From Prosthecobacter gellanilyticus (GTDB lineage Bacteria > Verrucomicrobiota > Verrucomicrobiia > Verrucomicrobiales > Verrucomicrobiaceae): a stretch of DNA of 64,000 nucleotides. Shown one piece after another: positions 9,213-17,726 of the stretch. A program made the position numbers and the translations under genes. The notes below the pieces were generated by a model. It was not told the origin of the DNA, ran no database searches, and was given only the letters and a program-made list of their open reading frames with translations. The stretch's first letter is position 1, and each line of letters opens with the position of its first letter. The stretch spans positions 1-64,000 of the forward strand of contig NZ_BKAG01000013.1 of assembly GCF_007992435.1 (NCBI RefSeq), in the 5' to 3' direction.

Positions 9213-10664
9213 TCAAACCAGCACATCCTTCACCACATTTGCCTGCTCCACGCCGGTGAGACGGAAGTCCAGGCCCTGCGCTCTGAACGTGAAGCGCTCA
9301 TGCTCGATGCCGAGCAGATGCATCACGGTCGCATGCAAGTCACGCACATGCACGGGCTTCTCAGCCACGTTGTAGCTGAACTCGTCGGTTGAACCATAGG
9401 TTAGGCCTGGCTTCACACCGCCGCCTGCCATCCACATGGTGAAGCAGCGCGGATGATGGTCTCTTCCCGCCTCCGGGCTGTCCCATTTCCCCTGCCCTGC
9501 CACTCCGCGGCCAAACTCACCGCCCCAAATGACGAGGGTCTCGTCTAGCAGCCCGCGCTGCTTGAGATCCTTGATGAGGGCAGCACTCGGTTGATCCGTA
9601 TCTCGGCAACGCGCCGTGCACCAGCTCGGCAGACGGCTGTGATGATCCCAGTCTGGATGGAAGAGCTGGATGAACCTCACCCCGCGCTCCACGAGGCGAC
9701 GTGCCAGAATGCAGTTCGCCGCATAGCTGCCAGCTCTGCGTGAGTCCGGCCCATACATCTCAAAGACATGCTCCGGCTCCTCTCCCAGGTCGGTGAGCTC
9801 CGGCACGCTGGACTGCATACGATACGCCATCTCATACTGACGGATGCGCGTGAGGATCTCGGGATCCTGGGTCTTTTCGAAACGCTTTTGGTTAAGCTCG
9901 GCAAGCCCGTCCAGCATGCCCCGGCGCAGATGGCGCGGCAGCCCGTCTGGATCACTGAGATACAGCACCGGCTCCTTGGAATTGCGCAGCTTCACCCCCT
10001 GATAACGGCTCGGCAGGAAGCCGCTGCCCCAGTAATGATCATAGAGCGGCTGGTCGCTCGGGCGCTGCATCTTCGAGATCAGCACCAGATAGTCCGGCAG
10101 ATTGCGGTTCAAACTGCCCAGCCCATAGCTCACCCACGCGCCCATGCTCGGCTTGCCTGCGATCTGGTTCCCCGTGAGGAACAGCGTCATGGCCGGCGCA
10201 TGGTTGATCTGGTCCGTGGTCATCGACTTGATGAAGCACAGGTCATCCGCCACTCCTTGCAGATGCGGCAGCCACTCGCTGATCGTCGCGCCGCTCTGAC
10301 CACATTGGGAAAACTTCGTGATGCCCGGCAGGATGAGCTGCTTCTGGTTCGCCGTCATCGTCGTCAGACGCTGACCGTTGCGCACGGATTCCGGCAGTTC
10401 CACGCCCGCCCACTTCATCAGGCCCGGCTTGTGATCGTACAGCTCGAGCTGCGATGGCCCGCCGGACTGCGTGAGGAAGATGACCCGCTTCGCCTTCGGC
10501 GCGAAGTGCGGCAGTCCTGGAAGCCCGGGGACACCCGACTCCACCGCCCCTGCGCTGCCCATCATCGAACCCAGCGCCATCGCCCCCACCGAAACCCCGG
10601 TGCATTGCCCCAGGAAATAGCGGCGTGTGGTATGGAGAGATTCGTGCTGAGGGTGATCGAGCAT
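9213..10664 (-). CDS. Tat-exported DUF1501 domain protein
   Basis: The 483-residue product has a twin-arginine export signal (R14-R15 in TTRRYFLGQ, then a hydrophobic stretch to about residue 40). It continues with a DUF1501 body related to the sulfatase/alkaline-phosphatase fold. Typical elements are KRVIFLTQSGGPSQLELYDHKPG, WVSYGLGSLN, GGEFGR and RDHHPRCFTMWMAGGGVKPG. In planctomycetes and verrucomicrobia these proteins normally follow a DUF1549/DUF1553 cytochrome-type partner in an operon. Here neither neighbour is such a gene, so this copy is an orphan. Role in the periplasm unknown; polysaccharide degradation is often suggested from context elsewhere. Confidence 0.9.
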   Translation of the reverse strand: MLDHPQHESLHTTRRYFLGQCTGVSVGAMALGSMMGSAGAVESGVPGLPGLPHFAPKAKRVIFLTQSGGPSQLELYDHKPGLMKWAGVELPESVRNGQRLTTMTANQKQLILPGITKFSQCGQSGATISEWLPHLQGVADDLCFIKSMTTDQINHAPAMTLFLTGNQIAGKPSMGAWVSYGLGSLNRNLPDYLVLISKMQRPSDQPLYDHYWGSGFLPSRYQGVKLRNSKEPVLYLSDPDGLPRHLRRGMLDGLAELNQKRFEKTQDPEILTRIRQYEMAYRMQSSVPELTDLGEEPEHVFEMYGPDSRRAGSYAANCILARRLVERGVRFIQLFHPDWDHHSRLPSWCTARCRDTDQPSAALIKDLKQRGLLDETLVIWGGEFGRGVAGQGKWDSPEAGRDHHPRCFTMWMAGGGVKPGLTYGSTDEFSYNVAEKPVHVRDLHATVMHLLGIEHERFTFRAQGLDFRLTGVEQANVVKDVLV

Positions 10665-10843
10665 GCGTGTCAGGTAGCATCAACGTCCTCCAGCCCCCTT
10701 CAATGACGTCTTGGCTGGATTTTGCATGGTCACGCGAGTTTGCTGCAAGCCCGCCGCGGAACTCGGCCGCACTTGCACACACTGCCCAACGCGGCCACAG
10801 CAAGGACAAGCCAGCGAAGCCCAAGCCCGCTACCGACCACGAT

Positions 10844-11233
10844 ATGAAAAAGCTCCCTTTTGAATCCCTGCCCAGTGTCTCTGAGCTTTTTGATCATGCC
10901 CGGACGCTGGTCAAAGAGGGTAAAGTCGAGGGCAGAGACGCCCAGGGCCTGGCTCGCGACATCATCACGGACGCCGTTCACGACTGGCCTGAGCTCAACA
11001 AGAATGCCTTGATCAACAAGCTGCGGAAGATGCTGGTCATCATCCACCGCCGGGAAGACGGCACGCCGGACAGCTTTGAGGGCGTCATCCTGAACCCTCA
11101 CAACAGCCAGTCTTACCCAGTCTGGGTGAAAGGCCTGGATGGCACCGAGTGGAAGGGTACCTATCACAAGAATCAAGACCCACAGGTGACGCATTTGGAG
11201 CGCATTGAGCCCGCCCCGCCACATCAGCCTTAA
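10844..11233 (+). CDS. Hypothetical cytosolic protein
   Basis: A 129-residue soluble protein, MKKLPFESLPSVSELF..., not recognised as a family. The N-terminal half is helical and charged (DAQGLARDIITDAVHDWPELNKNALINKLRKML). The C-terminal half looks like a small beta domain (VWVKGLDGTEWKGTYHKNQDPQV). The frame is open upstream with an alternative ATG at 10703, but that extension is low-complexity and overlaps the DUF1501 promoter zone. The ATG at 10844 is the better guess, without Shine-Dalgarno support. It is convergent with the kinase gene (13-base gap). Confidence 0.6.
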   Translation: MKKLPFESLPSVSELFDHARTLVKEGKVEGRDAQGLARDIITDAVHDWPELNKNALINKLRKMLVIIHRREDGTPDSFEGVILNPHNSQSYPVWVKGLDGTEWKGTYHKNQDPQVTHLERIEPAPPHQP

Positions 11234-11246
11234 AAGGCCCGTCAGA

Positions 11247-12797
11247 CTATTTCGAGGCGGGCTCCACCAAGGTCACCGACCGCCATTCGACACGATCAAA
11301 CTTTGTCGGGCTCATGTAGGAACCCACGCCTAGCGCTGCTCGTCGCGCCCGTGAGTTCCACTCCCAGGGCGCTGTGGTGTTCAGCTTCTTGCCCGCAAGG
11401 TCGAACTCCTTCTGAAACACGCCGTCGACACTTACCCGCACCACATTCGGCCTCACCTCCAGGAGAAGCTCATAACTGCGCCCATTCTCCAGCGGAAAGC
11501 GGAAGCCGTAGCCCTTTCTCAAGTCCTCATCGTCGATCATCTGCACGCCTGCGAGGGCCTCGGCCCACGCATCCAGCTCCACGCTTCCGGTGGTGCCCTG
11601 AGCCATGAAAAACAACGCCACGGAATACTGCCCCGAGAGCCTCGTGAACTTCATCCGCGCATCATAACTCTCCGGCAGCTCATGCTCCAGAATGATGGCA
11701 CAGATCTGGTCATTGGAACTCAGGATGCCGTTGTCATTCTTCCAGTCACCACCGACCACATCCTCATAGATCCGCGCTCCGGCGATCGCATCGCGCCACG
11801 GTCCAAACTGCTTTTCGACGACCTTCTTCTGTGACTGCATGATCCACAGAGCACCCAGAGCTCCCAAGCCCAGCACAAGCAACATCGCGACGGCTCCAAT
11901 GATGCCCGCACGCGGCAGCCGAAACCGTGTTCGTGCCGGGCGATGCAGTGCCAAAATGAAATCCTCGATCTTCGCGAAGCGCTCCTCTGGATTCGGCTTC
12001 ATGGCGCGCATCACAGCCTCACTGACATGCACCGGCACCTCAGGCCTCACACGATTCGGCGAATCAAAACTACCACGAGGTGTCTGCCCAGTAAGCAGTT
12101 CATAAGCGATGACACCGAGCGCGAAGACATCCAGCCGAGCATCCAGAACGCCGCCCTTGAGCTGCTCGGGAGCCATGTAGTCCACCGTGCCCACTGTCGT
12201 GCCCGTGAGTGTGAGACGTGCGCTGCTTTCATGCAGAGGCAGCGCCAGTCCAAAGTCCGTCACGCGCGCCGTGCCGTCACTCGTGAGCAGCACATTTTCC
12301 GGCTTCATGTCCCGATGAATCACTCCTGAGACATGCGCCACTTCCAGTCCTGCCGCGATTTGCCGCAGGATGCGCAGCGCCTCATCCACTGGCAGCCCTT
12401 TCGGATGCTGGCGCAGCTTCTCACGCAAGCTGCCACCTTCGATGAACTCCATCACGATGGCCGCGCTGCCATCTTCCAGCTTCTGAAAGTCATGCACGGC
12501 CACGATGTTCGGATGTCGCAGCCTGGCCATCAGTCGAGCCTCGCGCTCCAGCCTCTCTAAAAACAGCGGATCATCCGCGAGCTCACCCGCCAGCACCTTC
12601 ACCGCCACCTCACGGTCCAGGCTCACCTGCCGCGCCAGATACACCGCGCCCATGCCACCACGGCCCAGCGGAGCCTCGATCTCGCACCCAGGCACCACCA
12701 CTTCCTCAGAACCAGACTTCGATCCCAGCCCCTGCGCCATCAGCGCCTCCGGGTCCAGCCCGGAGAGTCGGCGATGCGGTGGCGTGCGGTCTGTCAT
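11247..12797 (-). CDS. Transmembrane Ser/Thr protein kinase (Hanks type)
   Basis: A 516-residue eukaryotic-like kinase. The cytoplasmic kinase domain (about 40-290) has the glycine loop LGRGGMGAVY, the VAIK-type lysine in EVAVKVL, the catalytic loop HRDMKPEN (near 157), DFG (near 180) and the YMAPEQL activation-segment end. One membrane helix follows at about 294-318. The rest (about 320-516) would be periplasmic and resembles a concanavalin/LamG-like beta-sandwich (FDRVEWRSVTLVEP end). The layout suggests sensing of an external ligand, then phosphorylation of cytoplasmic targets. Substrates unknown. It lies downstream of the DinB gene on the same strand, separated by a hairpin. Confidence 0.92.
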   Translation of the reverse strand: MTDRTPPHRRLSGLDPEALMAQGLGSKSGSEEVVVPGCEIEAPLGRGGMGAVYLARQVSLDREVAVKVLAGELADDPLFLERLEREARLMARLRHPNIVAVHDFQKLEDGSAAIVMEFIEGGSLREKLRQHPKGLPVDEALRILRQIAAGLEVAHVSGVIHRDMKPENVLLTSDGTARVTDFGLALPLHESSARLTLTGTTVGTVDYMAPEQLKGGVLDARLDVFALGVIAYELLTGQTPRGSFDSPNRVRPEVPVHVSEAVMRAMKPNPEERFAKIEDFILALHRPARTRFRLPRAGIIGAVAMLLVLGLGALGALWIMQSQKKVVEKQFGPWRDAIAGARIYEDVVGGDWKNDNGILSSNDQICAIILEHELPESYDARMKFTRLSGQYSVALFFMAQGTTGSVELDAWAEALAGVQMIDDEDLRKGYGFRFPLENGRSYELLLEVRPNVVRVSVDGVFQKEFDLAGKKLNTTAPWEWNSRARRAALGVGSYMSPTKFDRVEWRSVTLVEPASK

Positions 12798-12860
12798 TCG
12801 TCATACCGCTGCCGCAAACACCCCGCCCCTGCAACTGCGCAAACACCCCCCATCAAGGAG

Positions 12861-12879
12861 CGGGACTTGCCAAGTCCCG
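12861..12879 (-). terminator. Hairpin downstream of the DinB gene
   Basis: CGGGACTT (12861-12868) and AAGTCCCG (12872-12879) form an 8-bp stem with a 3-base loop, between the DinB stop (12897) and the kinase start (12797). There is no T-tract, so it may be a weak terminator or a REP-like hairpin. Confidence 0.45.
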
Positions 12880-12896
12880 TCCGGGGGCCCTTGCCT

Positions 12897-13490
12897 TCAA
12901 TCCGCCTTTCGCAGCCCCGCAATAATCTGCCTGATCTGCGCCCGATGCAGCGCCATGTGCATGGCCGCCACCGCATGCCACTTCGCCGCGTCAAGCGCGC
13001 CGAACCAAGGATGCTCAAAGCGCGACTGAGTCTTCAGATCCTTCACGCTCTCCACCACCGAAAGCACGAAGCCGCAGGACTTCTCATACTCAGCTTCCAC
13101 ATCTTGCGTCACCGCCGGATCAGGCTTCACCGCTGCCGTGCTCGCCTTCCCCGGAGGCACCACACCCTTTGCCAGGCTCTTGATCACCATCGCGAAGGAG
13201 ATGTTCGTGATGCGCAGATGATCCAGCGTCATCCACACCGACCAGTAGCGGCTGCTGTCCTCCAGACCTCGCGGTCGCGGAATGAGCACGCGAGTCCCTC
13301 GCCAAGCAGGATCGCATGAATCCACCAACTCACGGATTGTAGCCCGCTCGCGCATAAAATCAGCCGTGTGCTTCTCTTTGCTTCCGCGAAGGCAGCGCAG
13401 CCCGAACATCAGCCAGGCCATGTAGAGCTCGACGACAGGCAGACCTGCTCCCGGAGGAGCCAGCGTGGGTTCAGCGGTGGTGGTGCTCAT
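12897..13490 (-). CDS. DinB-family protein
   Basis: A 197-residue protein of the DinB/YfiT four-helix bundle superfamily, whose members bind a metal through three histidines and often act as thiol-dependent detoxifying transferases. Candidate metal histidines lie in DHLRITN (near 92) and in the C-terminal helix WHAVAAMHMALHRAQIRQII (near 170-186). The start codon ATG at 13490 lies next to the palindrome shared with the divergent HxlR regulator. HxlR regulators often control detoxification genes next to them, so regulation by the neighbour is a fair inference. The exact reaction is unknown. Confidence 0.75.
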   Translation of the reverse strand: MSTTTAEPTLAPPGAGLPVVELYMAWLMFGLRCLRGSKEKHTADFMRERATIRELVDSCDPAWRGTRVLIPRPRGLEDSSRYWSVWMTLDHLRITNISFAMVIKSLAKGVVPPGKASTAAVKPDPAVTQDVEAEYEKSCGFVLSVVESVKDLKTQSRFEHPWFGALDAAKWHAVAAMHMALHRAQIRQIIAGLRKAD

Positions 13491-13515
13491 GGCAAAGCAC
13501 GGCTGCCATTTTACT

Positions 13516-13532
13516 TTTACTTTGCAAGTAAA
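13516..13532. promoter_or_regulatory. Perfect palindrome, probable HxlR operator
   Basis: TTTACTT (13516-13522), TGC, AAGTAAA (13526-13532) form a perfect inverted repeat. It sits between the divergent DinB and HxlR genes, in an AT-rich patch that must hold both promoters. HxlR-family dimers bind such short palindromes, and the TACT...AGTA core resembles YodB/HxlR-type sites. The palindrome is seen; binding is inferred. Confidence 0.65.
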
Positions 13533-13574
13533 TTAACTTTTGAAATGCAAGCATTCCTAAAGGATCATGTCACC

Positions 13575-13976
13575 ATGCCCGCCGCCAAGAAGCGCCCAAC
13601 ACCCCGCTCCCGCGCCAAGACGCCTCCCCCGCCATCACGCCGATCCCCCTGCCCCGTGGCCTGCGCGCTGGACCTCTTCGGCGACCGCTGGACGCTGCTG
13701 GTGATCCGCGACCTCATGCTCGGCCGCACCAGATTCAAAGACTTCACCGCCTCCCCCGAAAGTATCCCCACGAACATTCTCAGCGACCGCCTGGGGCGCC
13801 TCATGGAAAGCGGCATCATTCACCAAATCCCCGCTGCCGATGGCACCAAGCGCCTCGCCTACACCCTCACCGAAAAAGGTACCTCCCTCAAACCCATCCT
13901 CAAATCCATCCGCGACTGGGGCCTCACCTGGGAACCGGGGACACAGGTCATGCAAGCAAACCCAGCTAACCACTAA
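13575..13976 (+). CDS. HxlR-family transcriptional regulator
   Basis: A 133-residue winged-helix regulator. After a basic, proline-rich tail (1-22) comes the HxlR domain with the conserved cysteine region CPVACALDLFGDRWTLLVIRD (C26, C30), FKDFTASPESIPTNILSDRL recognition region and the wing (KRLAYTLTEKG). HxlR proteins often sense electrophiles or redox state through the N-terminal cysteine. The start at 13575 has AGGA 10 bases upstream; another in-frame ATG at 13545 has no such site. It is divergent from DinB, with a palindromic operator between them, so it probably controls both. The stop codon lies inside a large terminator-like hairpin. Confidence 0.88.
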   Translation: MPAAKKRPTPRSRAKTPPPPSRRSPCPVACALDLFGDRWTLLVIRDLMLGRTRFKDFTASPESIPTNILSDRLGRLMESGIIHQIPAADGTKRLAYTLTEKGTSLKPILKSIRDWGLTWEPGTQVMQANPANH

Positions 13977-14049
13977 TAGTCACTGATGTTCACTTATGAC
14001 CAAGCCATAAAGGTTTGGAACATAAGTGCCTATCAGTGGCCATTAGTGG
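13970..14049. terminator. 80-bp hairpin made of 10-bp units, convergent genes
   Basis: Three outer paired blocks nest in order: CCACTAAT (13970-13977) with ATTAGTGG (14042-14049), CACTGAT (13981-13987) with ATCAGTG (14032-14038), and CACTTATG (13991-13998) with CATAAGTG (14021-14028). CCAAGCC and GGTTTGG extend the stem towards the loop, with one G-T pair. The blocks are separated by small internal loops, and each arm is a series of 10-bp near-repeats. It spans the hxlR stop and lies before the end of the convergent sigma-factor gene, so a bidirectional terminator is likely. Confidence 0.75.
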
Positions 14050-14068
14050 TAAATAAATTCTGCTTCCA

Positions 14069-14791
14069 TCAAGCGACGGCCAGCACCTGCATCAGATACC
14101 CCATCTCCTCATCCACCGGCGCACCATCCGGCTGGGTCTCAGCCACCGCCGACCTCAGCGACTCACGAAACCGCGTGCGCAGCCGGTGCACCGCCACTTT
14201 AAAAGTGTTCGCGCTCATGCCCAGCCTCTCGCCCGCGGCCGCATAGTCATCCGAACCACCTTCACCCGTGAGGAAAGGTCGCATCACCGCAAACTCGGCG
14301 GACTTGCCACGCGCCGTCACATGCTGCTCCACACTCGCCAACGCCTGATCCAGCACCGTGAGCGCCCATTGACGGTCATACATATGATCCGCGCTCTCGC
14401 CCTCGATCTGCTCCACCTCATACCAAGCCTCGGCCTTAGCCGCATCAAAGGAGATGATGTTCCCGCCACCGCGTTTCTGGCGTGATTCCTTCCGCTGCTC
14501 GTCATGCACATGCCGGCGAAACGCTGTGAGCATGAAAGTGCGCAGCTTGCCCAGGCTCGGATCGGCGGCGGCAAAGAGCTGCTTCGTCAGCACCTGCACA
14601 AAAAAACCCTGCACATAGTCTTCCGCATCTTCTGGCGATGCCCCGAATCGCCGGCTCCACGAATACAGCGGAAACCAATACGCCTGGCACAGATCTCCCA
14701 AAGCCCGCGCCGCCAGCTCCCCCTGCCCCTGCGATTGCAGCACAAGGCTCCAGCGGGTGGGTTTAAAAGCAGCGGGGAGGGTTTCAGGCAT
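14069..14791 (-). CDS. ECF-type RNA polymerase sigma factor
   Basis: A 240-residue sigma-70 family protein of the type common in planctomycetes and verrucomicrobia, with the TRWSLVLQ N-terminal signature. Region 2 is AYWFPLYSWSRRFGASPEDAEDYVQGFFVQVL, followed by FRRHVHDEQRKESR. Region 4 is a helix-turn-helix, DDYAAAGERLGMSANTFKVAVHRLRTRFRE. ATG at 14791 (MPETLPA...) is chosen because the motif follows directly; 12 more codons are open upstream. No anti-sigma gene is adjacent. Members of this group are often thought to work with Ser/Thr kinases, one of which lies nearby, but no link is shown by the sequence. Confidence 0.9.
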   Translation of the reverse strand: MPETLPAAFKPTRWSLVLQSQGQGELAARALGDLCQAYWFPLYSWSRRFGASPEDAEDYVQGFFVQVLTKQLFAAADPSLGKLRTFMLTAFRRHVHDEQRKESRQKRGGGNIISFDAAKAEAWYEVEQIEGESADHMYDRQWALTVLDQALASVEQHVTARGKSAEFAVMRPFLTGEGGSDDYAAAGERLGMSANTFKVAVHRLRTRFRESLRSAVAETQPDGAPVDEEMGYLMQVLAVA

Positions 14792-14896
14792 GTGCGGATA
14801 CCCTAGAGCAGAAATTCCGGTCTTCACACTTTCTTAACACCCTTCCGCAGGTCGTTCACTGGTAGCGCGGGGCCGCTGAACAAGGGTGGGCCTGTC

Positions 14897-16840
14897 ATGA
14901 ATGACTCCGACAAGCCCGGTCTCCATAAGCTCTCCACCTCCACCCTCGTCATCGCCGCACTCGGCGTGGTCTTCGGCGATATCGGCACCAGCCCTATCTA
15001 CACATTAAAAGAGTGTTTCAGCCCGCACAGCCCGCATCACATCGCCGCCACGCATGCGCATATTCTCGGCGTGGTTTCGCTCGTCCTCTGGGCGCTGATC
15101 CTGCTCGTGTGCATCAAGTATCTCGTCTTCGTGCTGCGGGCGGACAACAAGGGTGAAGGCGGCGTGCTCTCGCTCATGGCCCTGGCCGCGCACGGCTTGA
15201 GTGAAGCTTCCAAACGACGCGCGGTGATCGTGCTGCTCGGCTTGTTCGGCGCCGCGCTGCTTTTTGGTGATGGCATCATCACGCCCGCCATCTCCGTTTT
15301 GAGTGCCGTGGAAGGTCTGAAGGACGGCGGCCTGCTCGGTCATGCACCAGCAGATCTCCACGCGGCCACCGCCTGGGAACATCATACGCAGTGGCTCATC
15401 GTCATCATCACCGTGGGCATCTTGATCGGGCTCTTTTCCGTGCAGTTTCTTGGCACAGCACGGGTCGGCAGATTCTTCGGCCCCATCACCGCGCTGTGGT
15501 TTGTCAGCCTCGCCGCACTCGGGGTTCCGCATCTTCTGCGCGGACCAGAGATCCTCGCCGCTTTCAATCCCTGGCACGGCTGGCACTTCCTCATGACGGG
15601 TGGTCATGAGGGCTTCGTCATTCTCGGTTCGGTCTTCCTCGCCGTCACCGGTGGCGAGGCGCTCTATGCTGACATGGGCCACTTCGGAGCCAGCCCCATC
15701 CGCCGCGCCTGGTTCACGCTGGTGCTGCCAGCCCTGGCGCTGAATTACCTCGGCCAGGGTGCCATGCTCATGCATGAGCCAGAGCTAGCCCATGCGCCCT
15801 TCTTCCAAATGGCACCTTCATGGGCCGCGCTCCCACTGGTGCTGCTCGCCACAGCCGCCACGGTTATCGCCTCGCAAGCGCTGATCACCGGCACCTACTC
15901 GCTGACCCTCAGCGCGGTGCAGCTCGGCTACCTGCCGCGCATCAGCATCCGTCACACCTCCGAGCACGCACGCGGCCAGATCTACATTCCGCTGGTGAAC
16001 TGGCTGCTCATGGTGGCCTGTCTCGCCCTCGTGCTGGTGTTTCGCACCTCATCCAACCTCGCCGCCGCCTATGGCGTGGCGGTGACGATGACCATGCTCA
16101 TCACCACCATCCTCTTCTACTTCGCCGCACGTTCGCTCTGGCAGTGGAGCATCGCGAAAGCGCTGTTGTTATGCAGTTTGTTCGGCCTGATCGAGCTCGC
16201 CTTCCTCAGCGCGAACCTGCTCAAATTCTTCGATGGCGGCTGGCTCCCCATCGTCGTCGGCATCATCCTCTTCCTGCTCATGACCACCTGGGCCACGGGC
16301 CGCCGCCTCGTGCGTGCCCGCATGGATGAAAGCGCCCTCTCGCAGGAGATGCTGGTCACCAGCCTCATGCGCCGCCAGCCCATCACCGTGCCCGGCACCG
16401 CCGTCTTCATGACCAGCACCAGCGGCCGCACACCCGTGGCCCTTTTGCACAGCCTGAAGCACTACCACGCCATCCATCAGCGAGTGATCTTCATGACCCT
16501 CGTCGTCGAAGACGAACCCTGGGTGCCGCCGAGCCGTCGCGTGCTCGTCGAATCCCTAGGCGAAGGTTTCTGGCGCGTCACGGGTCGATACGGCTTCATG
16601 CAAAAGCCCGATGTCCCGCGCCTGCTCCGCCAATGCGCCGCGCATCACCTCGAAGTCGCCGCCGAGACCACCACCTTCTTCCTCGGTCGCGAGATCATCC
16701 TCCCCAGCTCCAAGCCCGGCATGGCCCGCTGGCGCGGCAAAATGTTCGCCCTCGCCAGCCGCCTCGCCGAACAACCCGCCACCTACTTCCAAATCCCCGT
16801 CGGCCGCGTCATCGAGCTCGGGCAGCAGGTGGAGATATAA
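14897..16840 (+). CDS. kup: KUP-family potassium uptake transporter
   Basis: The 647-residue product is a Kup/Trk-independent K+:H+ symporter of the inner membrane. It starts with the family hallmark LGVVFGDIGTSPIYTLKECF, has about twelve hydrophobic segments, and includes GDGIITPAISVLSAVEGL and GGEALYADMGHFG, both characteristic of Kup. The hydrophilic C-terminal domain (from about residue 480) is complete. A purine-rich stretch precedes the ATG. A KdpD/KdpE-like two-component pair lies about 0.9 kb downstream, across a toxin-antitoxin pair on the other strand, so potassium sensing and uptake genes cluster here. Confidence 0.95.
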   Translation: MNDSDKPGLHKLSTSTLVIAALGVVFGDIGTSPIYTLKECFSPHSPHHIAATHAHILGVVSLVLWALILLVCIKYLVFVLRADNKGEGGVLSLMALAAHGLSEASKRRAVIVLLGLFGAALLFGDGIITPAISVLSAVEGLKDGGLLGHAPADLHAATAWEHHTQWLIVIITVGILIGLFSVQFLGTARVGRFFGPITALWFVSLAALGVPHLLRGPEILAAFNPWHGWHFLMTGGHEGFVILGSVFLAVTGGEALYADMGHFGASPIRRAWFTLVLPALALNYLGQGAMLMHEPELAHAPFFQMAPSWAALPLVLLATAATVIASQALITGTYSLTLSAVQLGYLPRISIRHTSEHARGQIYIPLVNWLLMVACLALVLVFRTSSNLAAAYGVAVTMTMLITTILFYFAARSLWQWSIAKALLLCSLFGLIELAFLSANLLKFFDGGWLPIVVGIILFLLMTTWATGRRLVRARMDESALSQEMLVTSLMRRQPITVPGTAVFMTSTSGRTPVALLHSLKHYHAIHQRVIFMTLVVEDEPWVPPSRRVLVESLGEGFWRVTGRYGFMQKPDVPRLLRQCAAHHLEVAAETTTFFLGREIILPSSKPGMARWRGKMFALASRLAEQPATYFQIPVGRVIELGQQVEI

Positions 16841-16889
16841 AGTGTCTAAAGCATCGATGATCCATCTCTCGCTCCATCTCAGAGGCCAC

Positions 16890-17312
16890 TCAAGAAGGTC
16901 GCTCAACCTTTGGGTCTCCTTCGCGACTGAGGCATTCGAAATCGGAGACGTTGATCGTGATGATCTTGTCTGCTCCAACTTTCTTGGCGGCGATGAAATG
17001 CATGTAGTCGTAGACGGCCCCACCACGAACACCTTGCTGTCGCGCTTGAGCCTGTGCATCCAAGATGTCATCGACGGTGAGTTCAACGAATTGCACACAG
17101 GGACGAATACTTTCTCGGATCATCCGCGCCGCGAAGTCAGCATCGATTCGTGTCCCTAACCTGCCGCCAGTCAGAGTGGCAAAAGTCTCATTGAGGGCAT
17201 GGGGACTTGTCCAGATTCCAGCCTGTCCCATGAGTGCATCGCAAGCCGGATAGTCGGGATCATCGGGCAGAAGCGATGAGACCAGGATTGAACTGTCCAG
17301 ATAACGCGTCAT
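16890..17312 (-). CDS. PIN-domain toxin (VapC-like)
   Basis: A 140-residue PIN-domain ribonuclease. The four acidic catalytic residues expected of VapC are in place: D6 (YLDSSIL), E42 (LNETFA), D102 (VYDYMHF) and D124 (TINVSDF). VapC toxins cleave tRNA or rRNA when released from their antitoxin. The start codon overlaps the stop of the upstream AbrB-type gene by four bases (ATGA), the usual antitoxin-first arrangement with translational coupling. Target RNA unknown. Confidence 0.9.
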   Translation of the reverse strand: MTRYLDSSILVSSLLPDDPDYPACDALMGQAGIWTSPHALNETFATLTGGRLGTRIDADFAARMIRESIRPCVQFVELTVDDILDAQAQARQQGVRGGAVYDYMHFIAAKKVGADKIITINVSDFECLSREGDPKVERPS

Positions 17313-17578
17313 TTGCGGAGGGCACGGTTGGCGAGCGCCTCACGCTCCTCACGCACGGCACTCCCCACATCCATCTGCAATCCTGTCGGGGCGAGCACCA
17401 GACGGCCGCTGGGCGAAAGCATGGCTTCCGTGGCAACTGGAATGTCTTTGACGATCTCGATTCGTCCCGGCGTGACTTCGGCACGGATACGTACACCCGG
17501 TGCCAAGCCAAAGACACGGAGCAATGGCTCCGGGAGCGCGATCTGGCCCGATTGGTCAATGGTAAGGGTCGCCGTCAT
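17309..17578 (-). CDS. AbrB-family antitoxin (VapB-like)
   Basis: An 89-residue protein with an N-terminal SpoVT/AbrB DNA-binding domain (LTIDQSGQIALPEPLLRVFGLAPGVRIRAEV, about 4-35). The C-terminal part is flexible and charged (SAVREEREALANRALRK) and would wrap the PIN toxin. As antitoxin it should neutralise the downstream VapC and repress the shared promoter. The palindrome-rich promoter upstream was not resolved. The pair lies between kup and the Kdp-like regulators on the opposite strand, consistent with insertion into a potassium gene neighbourhood. Confidence 0.88.
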   Translation of the reverse strand: MTATLTIDQSGQIALPEPLLRVFGLAPGVRIRAEVTPGRIEIVKDIPVATEAMLSPSGRLVLAPTGLQMDVGSAVREEREALANRALRK

Positions 17579-17726
17579 AAGGATAAGTTAGGCTTATCGG
17601 ACAAAAGCTCAACCCCGGGTTTGCCCCTCTCAGAGAGGTCCTTGGGTACTCTTGTTTCACAGCTTCTTAACGGCCTAAGCACACCTGTTTACTGGCGGCG
17701 CCATGTTTTAAAGGCACCATGGAACC

